A stretch of DNA of 64,000 bases from Salinilacustrithrix flava (GTDB lineage: Bacteria; Actinomycetota; Acidimicrobiia; Acidimicrobiales; Salinilacustritrichaceae). Within the stretch, counting starts at the first letter, position 1, and the number at the start of each line of letters is the position of its first letter. The stretch covers positions 186,001-250,000 of the forward strand of contig JAMYFF010000001.1 of assembly GCA_024128875.1 (NCBI GenBank). The letters run 5' to 3'. This document shows positions 26,946 to 35,020 of the stretch, one piece after another. Below the pieces are notes generated by a model. The model was not told the origin of the DNA. It made no database searches and saw nothing but the letters and a program-made list of their open reading frames with translations. A program made the translations under genes and the position numbers.

Positions 26946-27569
26946 ATGGCGCTGCGGGTGGTGGGAAGCGGTCTCGGCCGCACCGGGACGAGGTCGCTCA
27001 AGGACGCGCTCGAGCTGCTGCTCGGCGAGCCCTGCTACCACATGATGGAGTGCTTCCCCCGGCCCGAGCACCCGGCCCGCTGGACCGCGGCGATCCAGGG
27101 GGAGCGCACCGACTGGGACGACCTCTTCGACGGCTTCGCCGCCACGGTGGACTGGCCGTCGGCCGCGTGCTGGAAGGAGCTGGCCGAGGCCTACCCGGAT
27201 GCGCTGGTCCTGCACTCCGAGCGCCCGGCCGACGAGTGGTTCCGCTCCGCCGACCAGACCATCCTCGAGACGTTCAAGAAGCCCCGGGACGAGTGGCCCA
27301 CCCCCGGCGTCGACGACTGGTGGGACATGGCCGTCGCCATGTTCGAGGACTTCACCCCCGACTTCCTCGCCCGGGACGCCCTCATGGCCGCGGTGGAGGC
27401 GTGGAACGCCGACGTGCGGACCAGCGCCCCGGCCGATCGGCTGCTCGTCTGGAAGACGGGCGACGGGTGGGAGCCGATCTGCGCCGCGCTCGACCTGCCC
27501 GTCCCCGCCGAGCCCTTCCCGCACATCAACACGACCGAGCAGTTCCGGAAGGGCGCCGGCCTCGAGTGA
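26946..27569 (+). CDS. Sulfotransferase-like P-loop protein
   Basis: A 207-residue protein. VVGSGLGRTGTRSLKDALEL near residues 5-24 matches the 5'-phosphosulfate loop of the Sulfotransfer_4-type family. HSERPADEWFRSADQTI is the segment where the Arg/Ser 3'-phosphate contacts lie. The late WKTGDGWEPICAALDLPVP with FPHINTTEQF matches the family end. The substrate is unknown, and activity with PAPS is inferred. It starts 15 bases after the hydroxylase gene. Its stop abuts that of the convergent acyl-CoA dehydrogenase. Confidence 0.82.
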   Translation: MALRVVGSGLGRTGTRSLKDALELLLGEPCYHMMECFPRPEHPARWTAAIQGERTDWDDLFDGFAATVDWPSAACWKELAEAYPDALVLHSERPADEWFRSADQTILETFKKPRDEWPTPGVDDWWDMAVAMFEDFTPDFLARDALMAAVEAWNADVRTSAPADRLLVWKTGDGWEPICAALDLPVPAEPFPHINTTEQFRKGAGLE

Positions 27570-28811
27570 TCAGTCGCGCTGGGTGCCGACGCGGAGGTCC
27601 TTGAACGGGACGTCCTTGTCGACGCTCGGCTCGCGGGGCAGGCCGAGGACGCGGTCGCCGATGATGTTCTTCTGGATCTCGTTGGTGCCGCCGGCGATGC
27701 CGCTGCCCATGGAGCGGATGGCCTGGGTCGACCACCTGTGGCCACCCTCCTCGTCCCAGGCGATGCTGTCGGCGCCCACGACGCGCATCGACAGGTCGCG
27801 CGCGAGGTAGCTGACGAGCGTGCCCTGGAGCTTGCCGAGCGAGCCGGCCGGACCGGGCGTCTTGCCCGCCTTCAGCTCGGCCCGGGTCCGCAGGCTGTTC
27901 ATGGACTTCACCGACTCCTGGATGTACAGGTCCATGAGGTCGTTGCGCAGGGCCGGGTCGCCGAGCACGCCCCGCTTCTCCGCCTCGAGGATGAGGGCGT
28001 CGGCGTTGGCGTGGGTGACGCCGTCGGTGCCGCCGCCGCCGATGGCCACGCGCTCGTACATGAGCATCGCCGTGGCCAGGCGCCAGCCGTTGTTGAGATC
28101 GCCGACCAGGTTCTCGGCCGGGATGCGGACGTCGGTGAAGAAGATCTCGTTGAAGTGCAGGCCGCCGTCGACCTGGTGGATGGGGCGGATCTCGACGCCC
28201 GGGGCGCGCATGTCGACGATGAACATCGAGATGCCGGCGTGCTTGGGCTGGTCCGGATCGGTGCGGGCGATGACGATCCCGAAGTCGCACAGGTGGGCGA
28301 GGGTGGTCCAGACCTTCTGGCCGTTGAGGATCCACTCCTCACCGTCGAGGACGGCCCGGCTCTGGAGGCTGGCGACGTCGGAGCCGGCGCCGGGCTCGGA
28401 GAACATCTGGCACCAGACGGTGCGGGCTGCGATGTTGTCGGCCAGGTAGCGCTGCTTCTGCTCCTCGGTGCCGTACTCGGCCAGCATCGGCAGGCACATG
28501 CCGTGGCTGATCGTGAGCTCGCTGGTCATGAACGGGTACTGCGCGTAGCACTCGCGCCAGATCTTGTCGTGCTCCTTGGTGAGCCCGGCGCCGCCGTACT
28601 CGGCGGGGTACGTGATGCCGGCGAGGCCGGCATCGGCCAGGGCCTGCTGGAAGGCCTGCGCGGCGCGGAGGCGCTTCTCGGCCCGGGGATCGGGGTCGCC
28701 GTCGAGGTGGATGCCGGTGGCGTGCTCATCGAGGAACTCGATGCAGCGCTGGCGGAAGGCGGCGGCCTCGTCCTGGCTCAGCGCACCGGGCGCAGTGGTG
28801 GTGACGGTCAT
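27570..28811 (-). CDS. Acyl-CoA dehydrogenase family protein
   Basis: A 413-residue flavoprotein that oxidises an acyl-CoA to an enoyl-CoA. Family motifs: MFSEPGAGSDVASLQSRAV with the FAD/substrate loop, WILNGQKVWTT, LMYERVAIGGGG and the C-terminal SGIAGGTNEIQKNIIGDRVL. The enlarged N-terminal and 'YPAEYGGAG' segments resemble dehydrogenases of branched-chain, steroid-side-chain or similar substrates in actinobacteria; the exact substrate is unknown. GAGGGGAA lies five bases before the ATG. Confidence 0.92.
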   Translation of the reverse strand: MTVTTTAPGALSQDEAAAFRQRCIEFLDEHATGIHLDGDPDPRAEKRLRAAQAFQQALADAGLAGITYPAEYGGAGLTKEHDKIWRECYAQYPFMTSELTISHGMCLPMLAEYGTEEQKQRYLADNIAARTVWCQMFSEPGAGSDVASLQSRAVLDGEEWILNGQKVWTTLAHLCDFGIVIARTDPDQPKHAGISMFIVDMRAPGVEIRPIHQVDGGLHFNEIFFTDVRIPAENLVGDLNNGWRLATAMLMYERVAIGGGGTDGVTHANADALILEAEKRGVLGDPALRNDLMDLYIQESVKSMNSLRTRAELKAGKTPGPAGSLGKLQGTLVSYLARDLSMRVVGADSIAWDEEGGHRWSTQAIRSMGSGIAGGTNEIQKNIIGDRVLGLPREPSVDKDVPFKDLRVGTQRD

Positions 28812-28865
28812 CGACTTCCCCTCGACGTGCAGGCTGGCAACGGCGGTTGTCAGTCCAGCAGATGC

Positions 28866-28879
28866 GCTCCGGCCGGAGC
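28866..28879 (-). terminator. Palindrome behind the alpha/beta hydrolase gene
   Basis: GCTCCGGCCGGAGC, a perfect 14-base palindrome, starts 14 bases after the hydrolase stop and lies before the acyl-CoA dehydrogenase gene. It could form a short hairpin that ends or attenuates transcription. No U tract follows. Confidence 0.35.
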
Positions 28880-28892
28880 CAGACGGCGAGGA

Positions 28893-29795
28893 TCAGGCGC
28901 TGGCCAGCTCGGGCTCGGGGGTGCGCGCACCGGGAGCCGAGGCATCGACGCGCTCGGCGAAGGCCAGGAGGTGCTTGGTGGTTCGGCCGGGGACCTCGAC
29001 CTGGGCCATGTGCCCGACCCCGGGCAGGGCCACGAACTCGAGGTCGGCGCAGTCCTGCTCGAACCGCTCGCGGCTGCTGATCAGCGTGAGCCGGTCGCGC
29101 GTGCCCCAGAGGGCCAGGACGGGGACGTCGATGGCGCACAGGTCCACCGGGTCCGCGTGGAAGTACTCGGCCGGCACGCGGGTGGCCAGGTCGTGCAGGG
29201 CACGTCGCCGGGCCGGGTCGTGCCACGACTTCGCCCAGGTCCGGACGAAGCCGGACGGCACGCGGTGCGGCATGCCGAAGCCGACGGCGCGCATGGCCGG
29301 CCCGGCCAGGGCGCGGCGCACCACGGCGGGGACCACGCCGTCGGGGGCCACGTTGAAGCGTGACTCCAGGATCCGGAACCAGCCCGGGTGGTCGAAGGCC
29401 GCCGGGGAGATGGCCGCCACGCCGTGCACCAGCTCGGGGTGGTGCTGGCCGAGGAGCAGGGCGTGGGCGCCGCCGAGCGAGTTGCCCACGACGACGATCG
29501 GGCGGCCGTCGTCGGTGGCTCGCGCTGCGGCGGCGGCGAAGGCGAGGAACTGCTCGATGAGGGACAGGTCGGGCCGGAGGTGGTCGGCGTGGCCGTGGGA
29601 GGGCTGGTCCACCGCCAGCGAGCCGTGACCGGCAGCAGCGAGGCGCTTCTGGACCCGCTGCCAGCAGTCGGCGCTGTCGGAGAACCCGTGCAGGAACAGG
29701 TAGCGGACCTTGTCGGGATCGCCAGGCGCTCGGACGGCCCGGGTCGGCACACCGCCGATGGTGACCTGGTCGGTGCGCAGCAGCTCGCTCGGCAT
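28893..29795 (-). CDS. Alpha/beta hydrolase
   Basis: A 300-residue alpha/beta-fold hydrolase. The oxyanion strand is YLFLHGFSDSADCW, the nucleophile elbow GNSLGG (Ser near 104), the acid Asp probably in LWGTRDRLT and the catalytic His in LPGVGHMAQVE. A variable cap occupies about 125-200. Substrates could be esters, lactones or C-C bonded diketones. It lies between a nitronate monooxygenase-like gene (18 bases upstream) and an acyl-CoA dehydrogenase, consistent with a catabolic group. Confidence 0.88.
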   Translation of the reverse strand: MPSELLRTDQVTIGGVPTRAVRAPGDPDKVRYLFLHGFSDSADCWQRVQKRLAAAGHGSLAVDQPSHGHADHLRPDLSLIEQFLAFAAAAARATDDGRPIVVVGNSLGGAHALLLGQHHPELVHGVAAISPAAFDHPGWFRILESRFNVAPDGVVPAVVRRALAGPAMRAVGFGMPHRVPSGFVRTWAKSWHDPARRRALHDLATRVPAEYFHADPVDLCAIDVPVLALWGTRDRLTLISSRERFEQDCADLEFVALPGVGHMAQVEVPGRTTKHLLAFAERVDASAPGARTPEPELASA

Positions 29796-29813
29796 CGGTC
29801 CTCTGTGCCCTGC

Positions 29814-30944
29814 TCAGTCCTGGAGCAGACCGTCGAGGCGCTCGACGGCGTCGATGAACTCCTCGACCATGTCGAGCACGACGCGGGCGGCGGGCTGGAC
29901 CGTGTTCATGGAGCCCACGATCTGGCCGACGAAGTAGGTGGACAGGCGACGAGCGCCCTCGTCCTTCGCCGCGACCCGGGCGATGCGGCTCTGGGCCTCG
30001 GCCACCAGCAGCGACTGCAGCGGCATGCCGAGGGGCCCCGGCGAGGGCTCCGACTCCCACGCGTCGGTCCAGTCGGTGCGGATCATGCGGGCCGGCTTGC
30101 CGGTGAGCGAGCGGGACCGGACGGTGCCCGAGGACGGGGCAGCGAGGAACTTGTCCTTGATGACGTCGGAGGTCTCGGCCTCCTGGGTGGTGAGCCACAC
30201 CGATCCGCACCACACGCCCTCGGCGCCGAGGGCGAGCGACGCGGCGATCTGGCGGCCCCGCCCGATGCCGCCGGCGGCCAGCACGGGCGCTTGGACGGCG
30301 TCGACGACCTCGGGGACCAGGACCATGGTGGCGACCTCGCCGGTGTGCCCACCTGCTTCGGTGCCCTGGGCGATGATCAGGTCGGCGCCGGCCTGGTCGT
30401 GGCGGATGGCGTGCTCGAGGGACCCGGCGAGGGCGGCCACGGGGACCTCGCCCTCGGCCTTGGCCCGCTCGATGAGCCAGGGCGGGGGCGGCCCGAGCGC
30501 CGAGGCCATGAGCGACACGCCCTTTGCGAAGGAGATGTCCACGAGGGGCGCCATCGACTTCGGATCGACGCGCATGCCGCCGTAGCTGCGGACCGCCTCG
30601 GCGTCGTCTTCGGGCAGCGGCGGGATGCCGTTCTGGGCGAGGAGGCCGTCGAGCCACTCGCGGTGCTCGGCGGGGATGAGGTCCCGCAGGCTCCCGACCT
30701 CGAGGCCGCCGTCGTCGGCGCCCACGAACTTCTGGGGGATCAGCAGGTCGACGCCGAAGGGCTTGCCCTTGGTCTCCGCGGCGATCCAGTCGAGGTCGAT
30801 CTCGAGCTGCTTCGGGCTGTGGGCGACCGCGCCGAGGACGCCCATGCCCCCGGAGTTGGTGACGGCGGCGACGACGTCGCGGCAGTGGCTGAAGGCCAGG
30901 ATCGGGAACTCGATGCCGAGGCGTTCGGTGACGGCGGTGCGCAT
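29814..30944 (-). CDS. Nitronate monooxygenase / 2-nitropropane dioxygenase-like FMN protein
   Basis: A 376-residue TIM-barrel flavoprotein. Signs: the N-terminal MRTAVTERLGIEFPILAF, GGMGVLGAVAHSPKQLEIDL, ADLIIAQGTEAGGHTGEV (the conserved phosphate-binding and His region) and APVLAAGGIGRGRQIAASLA with GAEGVWCGSVWL. The family oxidises alkyl nitronates, but many members are annotated without proof and may be enoyl reductase-like. The ATG 30944 start fits the family. It may share a transcript with the downstream hydrolase. Confidence 0.87.
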   Translation of the reverse strand: MRTAVTERLGIEFPILAFSHCRDVVAAVTNSGGMGVLGAVAHSPKQLEIDLDWIAAETKGKPFGVDLLIPQKFVGADDGGLEVGSLRDLIPAEHREWLDGLLAQNGIPPLPEDDAEAVRSYGGMRVDPKSMAPLVDISFAKGVSLMASALGPPPPWLIERAKAEGEVPVAALAGSLEHAIRHDQAGADLIIAQGTEAGGHTGEVATMVLVPEVVDAVQAPVLAAGGIGRGRQIAASLALGAEGVWCGSVWLTTQEAETSDVIKDKFLAAPSSGTVRSRSLTGKPARMIRTDWTDAWESEPSPGPLGMPLQSLLVAEAQSRIARVAAKDEGARRLSTYFVGQIVGSMNTVQPAARVVLDMVEEFIDAVERLDGLLQD

Positions 30945-31006
30945 GGCGCCACCGTAGGGGGCCGGCCCCGAGCCGGGTGTCGATCCCAGCCATTAGCGTG
31001 ACCGCG

Positions 31007-31342
31007 GTGTCACAAGAGGTGATCCCGATCCTGCGCGTCACGTCCATCGACCAGTCGGTCGCGTGGTACGCCCAGCTCGGGTTCCACAAGGAGTGGGAGC
31101 ACCGCCTCGAGCCCGACGAGCCGGGGTTCGCGTCCATCGCGCGCGGGCGGGGGCACATCTACCTCTCCGAGCACGACGACGACGCCAGCCCCGACACGCT
31201 CATCTACATCCGCCACAGCCAGCTCGACGACCTCGCCCGGCGTCTGGACCAGGAGCCCACCGAGGTGCCGTGGGGCCGCGAGCTCAAGGTCGAGGACCCC
31301 GACGGCAACCGCCTCCGGATCTCCGACCCGATCGACGATTAA
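31007..31342 (+). CDS. Glyoxalase / bleomycin-resistance fold protein
   Basis: A 111-residue VOC-superfamily protein. The two half-repeats are ILRVTSIDQSVAWYAQLGF near the start and GRELKVEDPDGNRLRISDP at the end, with GRGHIYLSEHDDD between. It looks like drug-binding bleomycin-resistance relatives, but the ligand is unknown. The GTG at 31007 lies eight bases after a TAGCGT -10 box (30994-30999) and has no Shine-Dalgarno sequence, suggesting a leaderless mRNA. Its TAA overlaps the stop of the convergent permease gene. Confidence 0.85.
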   Translation: MSQEVIPILRVTSIDQSVAWYAQLGFHKEWEHRLEPDEPGFASIARGRGHIYLSEHDDDASPDTLIYIRHSQLDDLARRLDQEPTEVPWGRELKVEDPDGNRLRISDPIDD

Positions 31343-32934
31343 CCGACCTGGAGGTCCCGGGACCGGAACCGAGCCAGGCCGACCGCGGTGAGGGCCACGG
31401 CGATGACGGTGAGGACGAGCAGCGGCACGGCGCGCAGGTCCTCGGCGGGGAGCCCGGGCACGTGGTGCAACGGGGAGACCACCCGGGACCACGACGGCAG
31501 CCGGAGCAGCTCGCCGAACAGCTCGACGAGGACGACCACGCCGAGGCCGGCCCAGGCCACCAGGGAGAGGCGCAGCGATGCCCCGAACAGGGCGACGGCA
31601 ACCCCGGCCAGCACCAGCACGGCCGGCACGGTGGCGAGGGCGGCGCCGGTGAGGCGCAGCACCTGGCTGGCGTCGCCGGACACGGCGGCGTAGGAGGCAC
31701 CGACGCCCACGCCGCCGGCGGCGACCACCAGCACGGTGCCCACGGCAGCCACCAGCAGGTGGCTCCACGCCCAGCGCCACCGACCGACCGGGCCGGCGAG
31801 GATGGGCTCCACCCGGCCGGCGGCCTCCTCGGACCGGATCCGCAGCGCGGCGGAGATGGCGAAGCCGGCGGCGAGCACGGCCTGCATCGACACGGCGGTG
31901 GCGAAGAAGGAGTCGGTGACGTCGGCGCCGCCCATCTGGGCGAGGACGTCGGCGAAGGCCTCGTTGTCCTCGATCATCTCCTCGACGTCCTCACCGATGG
32001 AGCCGTAGACGCCGCCCATGAGGGCGAGCCCGGCCATCCACGCCACGATCGTTGCCCGCTGGAGCCGCACCGCGAGGCCGATGGGGCTGCGGGCCCACGT
32101 CCCGGCCCGGGCGGGGCCGGGCCGCTGGGGCAGGATCCCCGAGCCCAGGTCCCGGCGGGTCGCCAGCCAGAAGGCCGCCGCCACGGCGAGGAGGGTGGCG
32201 GCGAGGCAGAGGGCCACCGGCCACCACTGCTCGCCGGCGTAGGCCCGCACGCCCTGGGCCCAGCCGATCGGGGACAGCCAGCGCAGCACGTTGCCCGTGA
32301 TGTCCCCGACGGCCCGGAGCACGAACGCGAGGCCGAGCACGGCCGTGGCCAGCCCGAGCGTGGCCCGGCTGCTGCCGGCGAGCTGGGCGAGGGCCGCGGT
32401 CAGGCCGGTGAACACCAGACCGCACCCGGCGAGGCCGGCGGCGTAGGCGAGCGTGCCCGTGGCGCCGTAGCCGAGGGCCACGAACGCGATCCCGCACAGG
32501 GCGGCGAACACGACGTTCGCCGCGGCGACCACGACGACGGCCGCCGCGGTGGGGGCGTGGCGCCCGACGATGCTCGAGCGGAGGACCTCGGTGCGTTCGG
32601 CGTCCTCCTCGGCCCGTGTGTGGCGGTTGACCAGGAAGATGCTCATCAGCGCGATGCCGATGCAGGCCCAGAGCTGGGTCTCGTTCACCAGGATCACGCC
32701 GAGGTTGGGGTTGTCGAACCCGTAGCCCGGCCCGGCGAAGGCGATGAGCGCAGGGTTGTCGCCGAAGAGGTCGACGTACTGCTGGATGTCGGCCTGCTCG
32801 GGGTACAGCGGCACGAGCGAGGCGCCGGAGCCGATGACGACCGCAGCCAGGCCCAGCACCCACACGGGGAGCCGGACGCGATCGCGCCGCAGGATCAGGC
32901 GGACGAGCCGCCAGAGGCCGGTGAGGGTCCGCAT
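31339..32934 (-). CDS. ABC transporter permease, two-half exporter type
   Basis: A 531-residue membrane protein with about 12 helices arranged as two similar halves: one starts near residue 20, the other near 300 (IGLAVRLQRATIVAWMAG). This is the layout of ABC-2-like antibiotic or polyketide export permeases in actinobacteria. It has large outer loops, for example GSIGEDVEEMIEDNEAFADV. Its ATG overlaps the stop of the ATPase gene (ATGA), so they form a pair. The substrate is unknown. Confidence 0.86.
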   Translation of the reverse strand: MRTLTGLWRLVRLILRRDRVRLPVWVLGLAAVVIGSGASLVPLYPEQADIQQYVDLFGDNPALIAFAGPGYGFDNPNLGVILVNETQLWACIGIALMSIFLVNRHTRAEEDAERTEVLRSSIVGRHAPTAAAVVVVAAANVVFAALCGIAFVALGYGATGTLAYAAGLAGCGLVFTGLTAALAQLAGSSRATLGLATAVLGLAFVLRAVGDITGNVLRWLSPIGWAQGVRAYAGEQWWPVALCLAATLLAVAAAFWLATRRDLGSGILPQRPGPARAGTWARSPIGLAVRLQRATIVAWMAGLALMGGVYGSIGEDVEEMIEDNEAFADVLAQMGGADVTDSFFATAVSMQAVLAAGFAISAALRIRSEEAAGRVEPILAGPVGRWRWAWSHLLVAAVGTVLVVAAGGVGVGASYAAVSGDASQVLRLTGAALATVPAVLVLAGVAVALFGASLRLSLVAWAGLGVVVLVELFGELLRLPSWSRVVSPLHHVPGLPAEDLRAVPLLVLTVIAVALTAVGLARFRSRDLQVG

Positions 32935-33869
32935 CACGGGCGGCCGTCGTCGGGAGCGGCGGTGCCGGCGACGCCGATGTCGGCCAGCTCGTCGCCGTAG
33001 TGGCGCAGGAACAGCTCCTCGAGCGTGGGCGGGTGGCTGGTGAGCGAGGTGACCCCGAGGGCGGCCAGCCGGCTGATCGCCTCGTCGAGGTGGTCGCTGT
33101 CGACGTCGAAGGACGCCCGGTGCCCGTCGACGACGAGGTCGTGCACGCCGGCCAGGTCGCCGAGCGCCTCGGGTGACTCCCGGACCTCGGCGGTGACCGT
33201 CGTGCGCGTGAGGTGGCGGAGCTCGTCGAGCGTGCCGGTCTGCACCGTGGCCCCCTGCCGGATGATGGTCACCCGGTCGCACAGCTTCTCCACCTCGGCC
33301 AGGATGTGGCTCGACAGCAGCACCGTCCGACCCTCGGCGCGGGCGTCGAGGATGCAGTCCTGGAAGACCGCCTCCATCAGGGGGTCGAGGCCGGAGGTCG
33401 GTTCGTCGAGGACCAGCAGCTCGGCGTCGGATGCGAGCGCGGCCACGAGCGCCACCTTCTGGCGGTTGCCCTTGGAGTAGGTGCGGGCCTTCTTGCGCGG
33501 GTCCAGGTCGAAGCGGTCGACCAGGGCGGCGCGACGGGTGCCGTCCAGCCCGCCGCGCAGGCCGCCGAGCACGTCGATGATCTCGCCGCCCGTGAGGTTG
33601 GGCCACAGGTTGGTGTCGCCGGGGACGTAGGCGAGGCGCCGGTGGAGGGCGACAGCGTCGCGCCACGGGTCGCCGCCGAGCAGGGTGACCTCACCGGCGT
33701 CGGCCCGCAGCAGGCCGAGGACGATGCGCATGGTGACGGTCTTGCCGGCGCCGTTGGGGCCGAGGAACCCGTGGACCTCCCCCGGGGCGACCTCGAGGTC
33801 CAGGCCGTCGAGGGCGCGGGTCGAACCGAAGGACTTCACGAGCGATGAGCAGCGGATCACCGGGGCCAC
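32934..33869 (-). CDS. ABC transporter ATP-binding protein
   Basis: A 311-residue ATPase. Walker A is GPNGAGKT (near 37-44), the signature is [11 protein letters not shown] where LSGGQ is usual, Walker B/D-loop is [14 protein letters not shown] and the switch His is in LLSSHILAE. The C-terminal 90 residues form an extra domain typical of DrrA/CcmA-like exporters. It partners with the permease encoded directly downstream. A role in drug or lipid export is inferred from family only. Confidence 0.92.
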   Translation of the reverse strand: MAPVIRCSSLVKSFGSTRALDGLDLEVAPGEVHGFLGPNGAGKTVTMRIVLGLLRADAGEVTLLGGDPWRDAVALHRRLAYVPGDTNLWPNLTGGEIIDVLGGLRGGLDGTRRAALVDRFDLDPRKKARTYSKGNRQKVALVAALASDAELLVLDEPTSGLDPLMEAVFQDCILDARAEGRTVLLSSHILAEVEKLCDRVTIIRQGATVQTGTLDELRHLTRTTVTAEVRESPEALGDLAGVHDLVVDGHRASFDVDSDHLDEAISRLAALGVTSLTSHPPTLEELFLRHYGDELADIGVAGTAAPDDGRP

Positions 33870-33922
33870 GCGCCGGACGGTACCCGAGCCGGTCGGCGGG
33901 GTCAGCGGGCTTCCGTCACCCC

Positions 33923-33941
33923 GTTCCGCAGCCGCTGCCAG
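33923..33941 (-). repeat. Degenerate copy of the 3'-end repeat element
   Basis: On the minus strand it matches CTGGCAGCGACCACGGAAC at 16 of 19 positions and begins four bases after the stop of the methyltransferase gene. Its orientation relative to the preceding gene matches the copies behind tuf, the acetyltransferase and tRNA-Tyr. Confidence 0.5.
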
Positions 33942-33944
33942 AAG

Positions 33945-34865
33945 TCAGGGGCGCCACTCCCCCACCCAGAAGGCACCGAGGCCGGCGGGGTCGGTGAGTG
34001 CCTCTGCCTCCCGCACCCGGCTGCGCATCCGCATGGCGGTGAGGTCGGGGGCGGCGGCGTGGGCCTGCCAGTGGGCGATGCCCTCGGCGACGAGCTCGTC
34101 GATGCCGTGCTCGGCCAGCCACGTGGCCTGCTCGGTGCTGCGATCCGGCGTCGGCAGCTGGTCCCACGGGACGACGACGGTGACGTCGCGGGTGCCGGGC
34201 TGGACGAAGGGGTCGGGGATCAGCTCGTGGCCGGCGAAGGCCCGGACCCAGTCGGTCCACGGCCGCGCCGCGAGCGCCGCGGTGGTGTCGGCGTAGTCGA
34301 AGCACACGAGGCGGCCGTGGGGCCGCAGGCGCCTGCGGGCATCGATGACCCAGGCGGCGGCCGCCGTGGCCACCGGCACGCGGGGCCCTCCGGTGTCGGG
34401 CCGGGTGGTGCCGTCAGGGTGGACCTCGACCGGCACCCAGCCGTCGTCGGTCCGCTCGAGCAGGTCGAAGGCGAGGTTGTCGAGCAGCTCGTTGGCAACG
34501 ATCACGTCGGCGGCCTCGGGCAGCCGGTCCGTCGAGGCCACACCGTCGGGGTGGAGCTCGCGCTGCGCGGCGGTGCGCTCGACGCAGACGAGCCGGAGCG
34601 CACCCGCGCACGCCGGCGCGGCGGCCAGGATCGCCCGGGCCAGGGTCCCGGGACCGGCGCCGGCGTCGACCACGACCCACTCGTCGGGTCGGCCGGCGTC
34701 GTCCCACCAGCGGTCGAGGGCTCGGGCGAGCACGGCACCGAACAGCGGGCCGACCTCGGGGCTGGTGACGAAGGACGCACCGCGCCGGCCGGCCCGGCCG
34801 CCGTGCTCGTAGAAGCCATCGGGCCCGTAGAGCGCCCGCTCGACGAAGGCGTAGACGGACTCCAT
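33945..34865 (-). CDS. MidA/NDUFAF7-like SAM-dependent methyltransferase
   Basis: A 306-residue class I methyltransferase of the MidA/DUF185 family. Diagnostic segments are the N-terminal YGPDGFY, then RRGASFVTSPEVGPLFGAVL, motif I VVVDAGAGPGTLARAIL and the post-motif ADVIVANELLDNLAFDLLE. In mitochondria NDUFAF7 dimethylates an Arg of the NuoD homologue and is needed for complex I assembly. Here the gene lies 155 bases downstream of the nuoA-N set on the same strand, which supports that role. It is shorter than mitochondrial homologues at the N-terminus. Confidence 0.86.
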   Translation of the reverse strand: MESVYAFVERALYGPDGFYEHGGRAGRRGASFVTSPEVGPLFGAVLARALDRWWDDAGRPDEWVVVDAGAGPGTLARAILAAAPACAGALRLVCVERTAAQRELHPDGVASTDRLPEAADVIVANELLDNLAFDLLERTDDGWVPVEVHPDGTTRPDTGGPRVPVATAAAAWVIDARRRLRPHGRLVCFDYADTTAALAARPWTDWVRAFAGHELIPDPFVQPGTRDVTVVVPWDQLPTPDRSTEQATWLAEHGIDELVAEGIAHWQAHAAAPDLTAMRMRSRVREAEALTDPAGLGAFWVGEWRP

Positions 34866-34958
34866 CAGGCAGGCGCGATCGACTCAGGCACGGATCGGTA
34901 CCGGTAGCGAAGCGCCAGCGGAGCGACCGAGTTGGTGCAAGTGGCCTCCGTGGGAACG

Positions 34959-34997
34959 TGGGGCTCCCCGCAGCGACGAAGGAGCGAGGAAGCCCCA
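34959..34997 (-). terminator. Hairpin behind nuoN of set 1
   Basis: Complementary arms TGGGGCT (34959-34965) and AGCCCCA (34991-34997) flank a 25-base G/C-rich loop, starting 24 bases after the nuoN stop. It is a candidate transcript end or attenuator between nuoN and the methyltransferase gene. The rest of the 155-base gap holds purine-rich GAAGCG/GGAGCG sequence with no gene. Confidence 0.4.
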
Positions 34998-35020
34998 GAA
35001 GTACAGTGAGGAAGCCCGGA

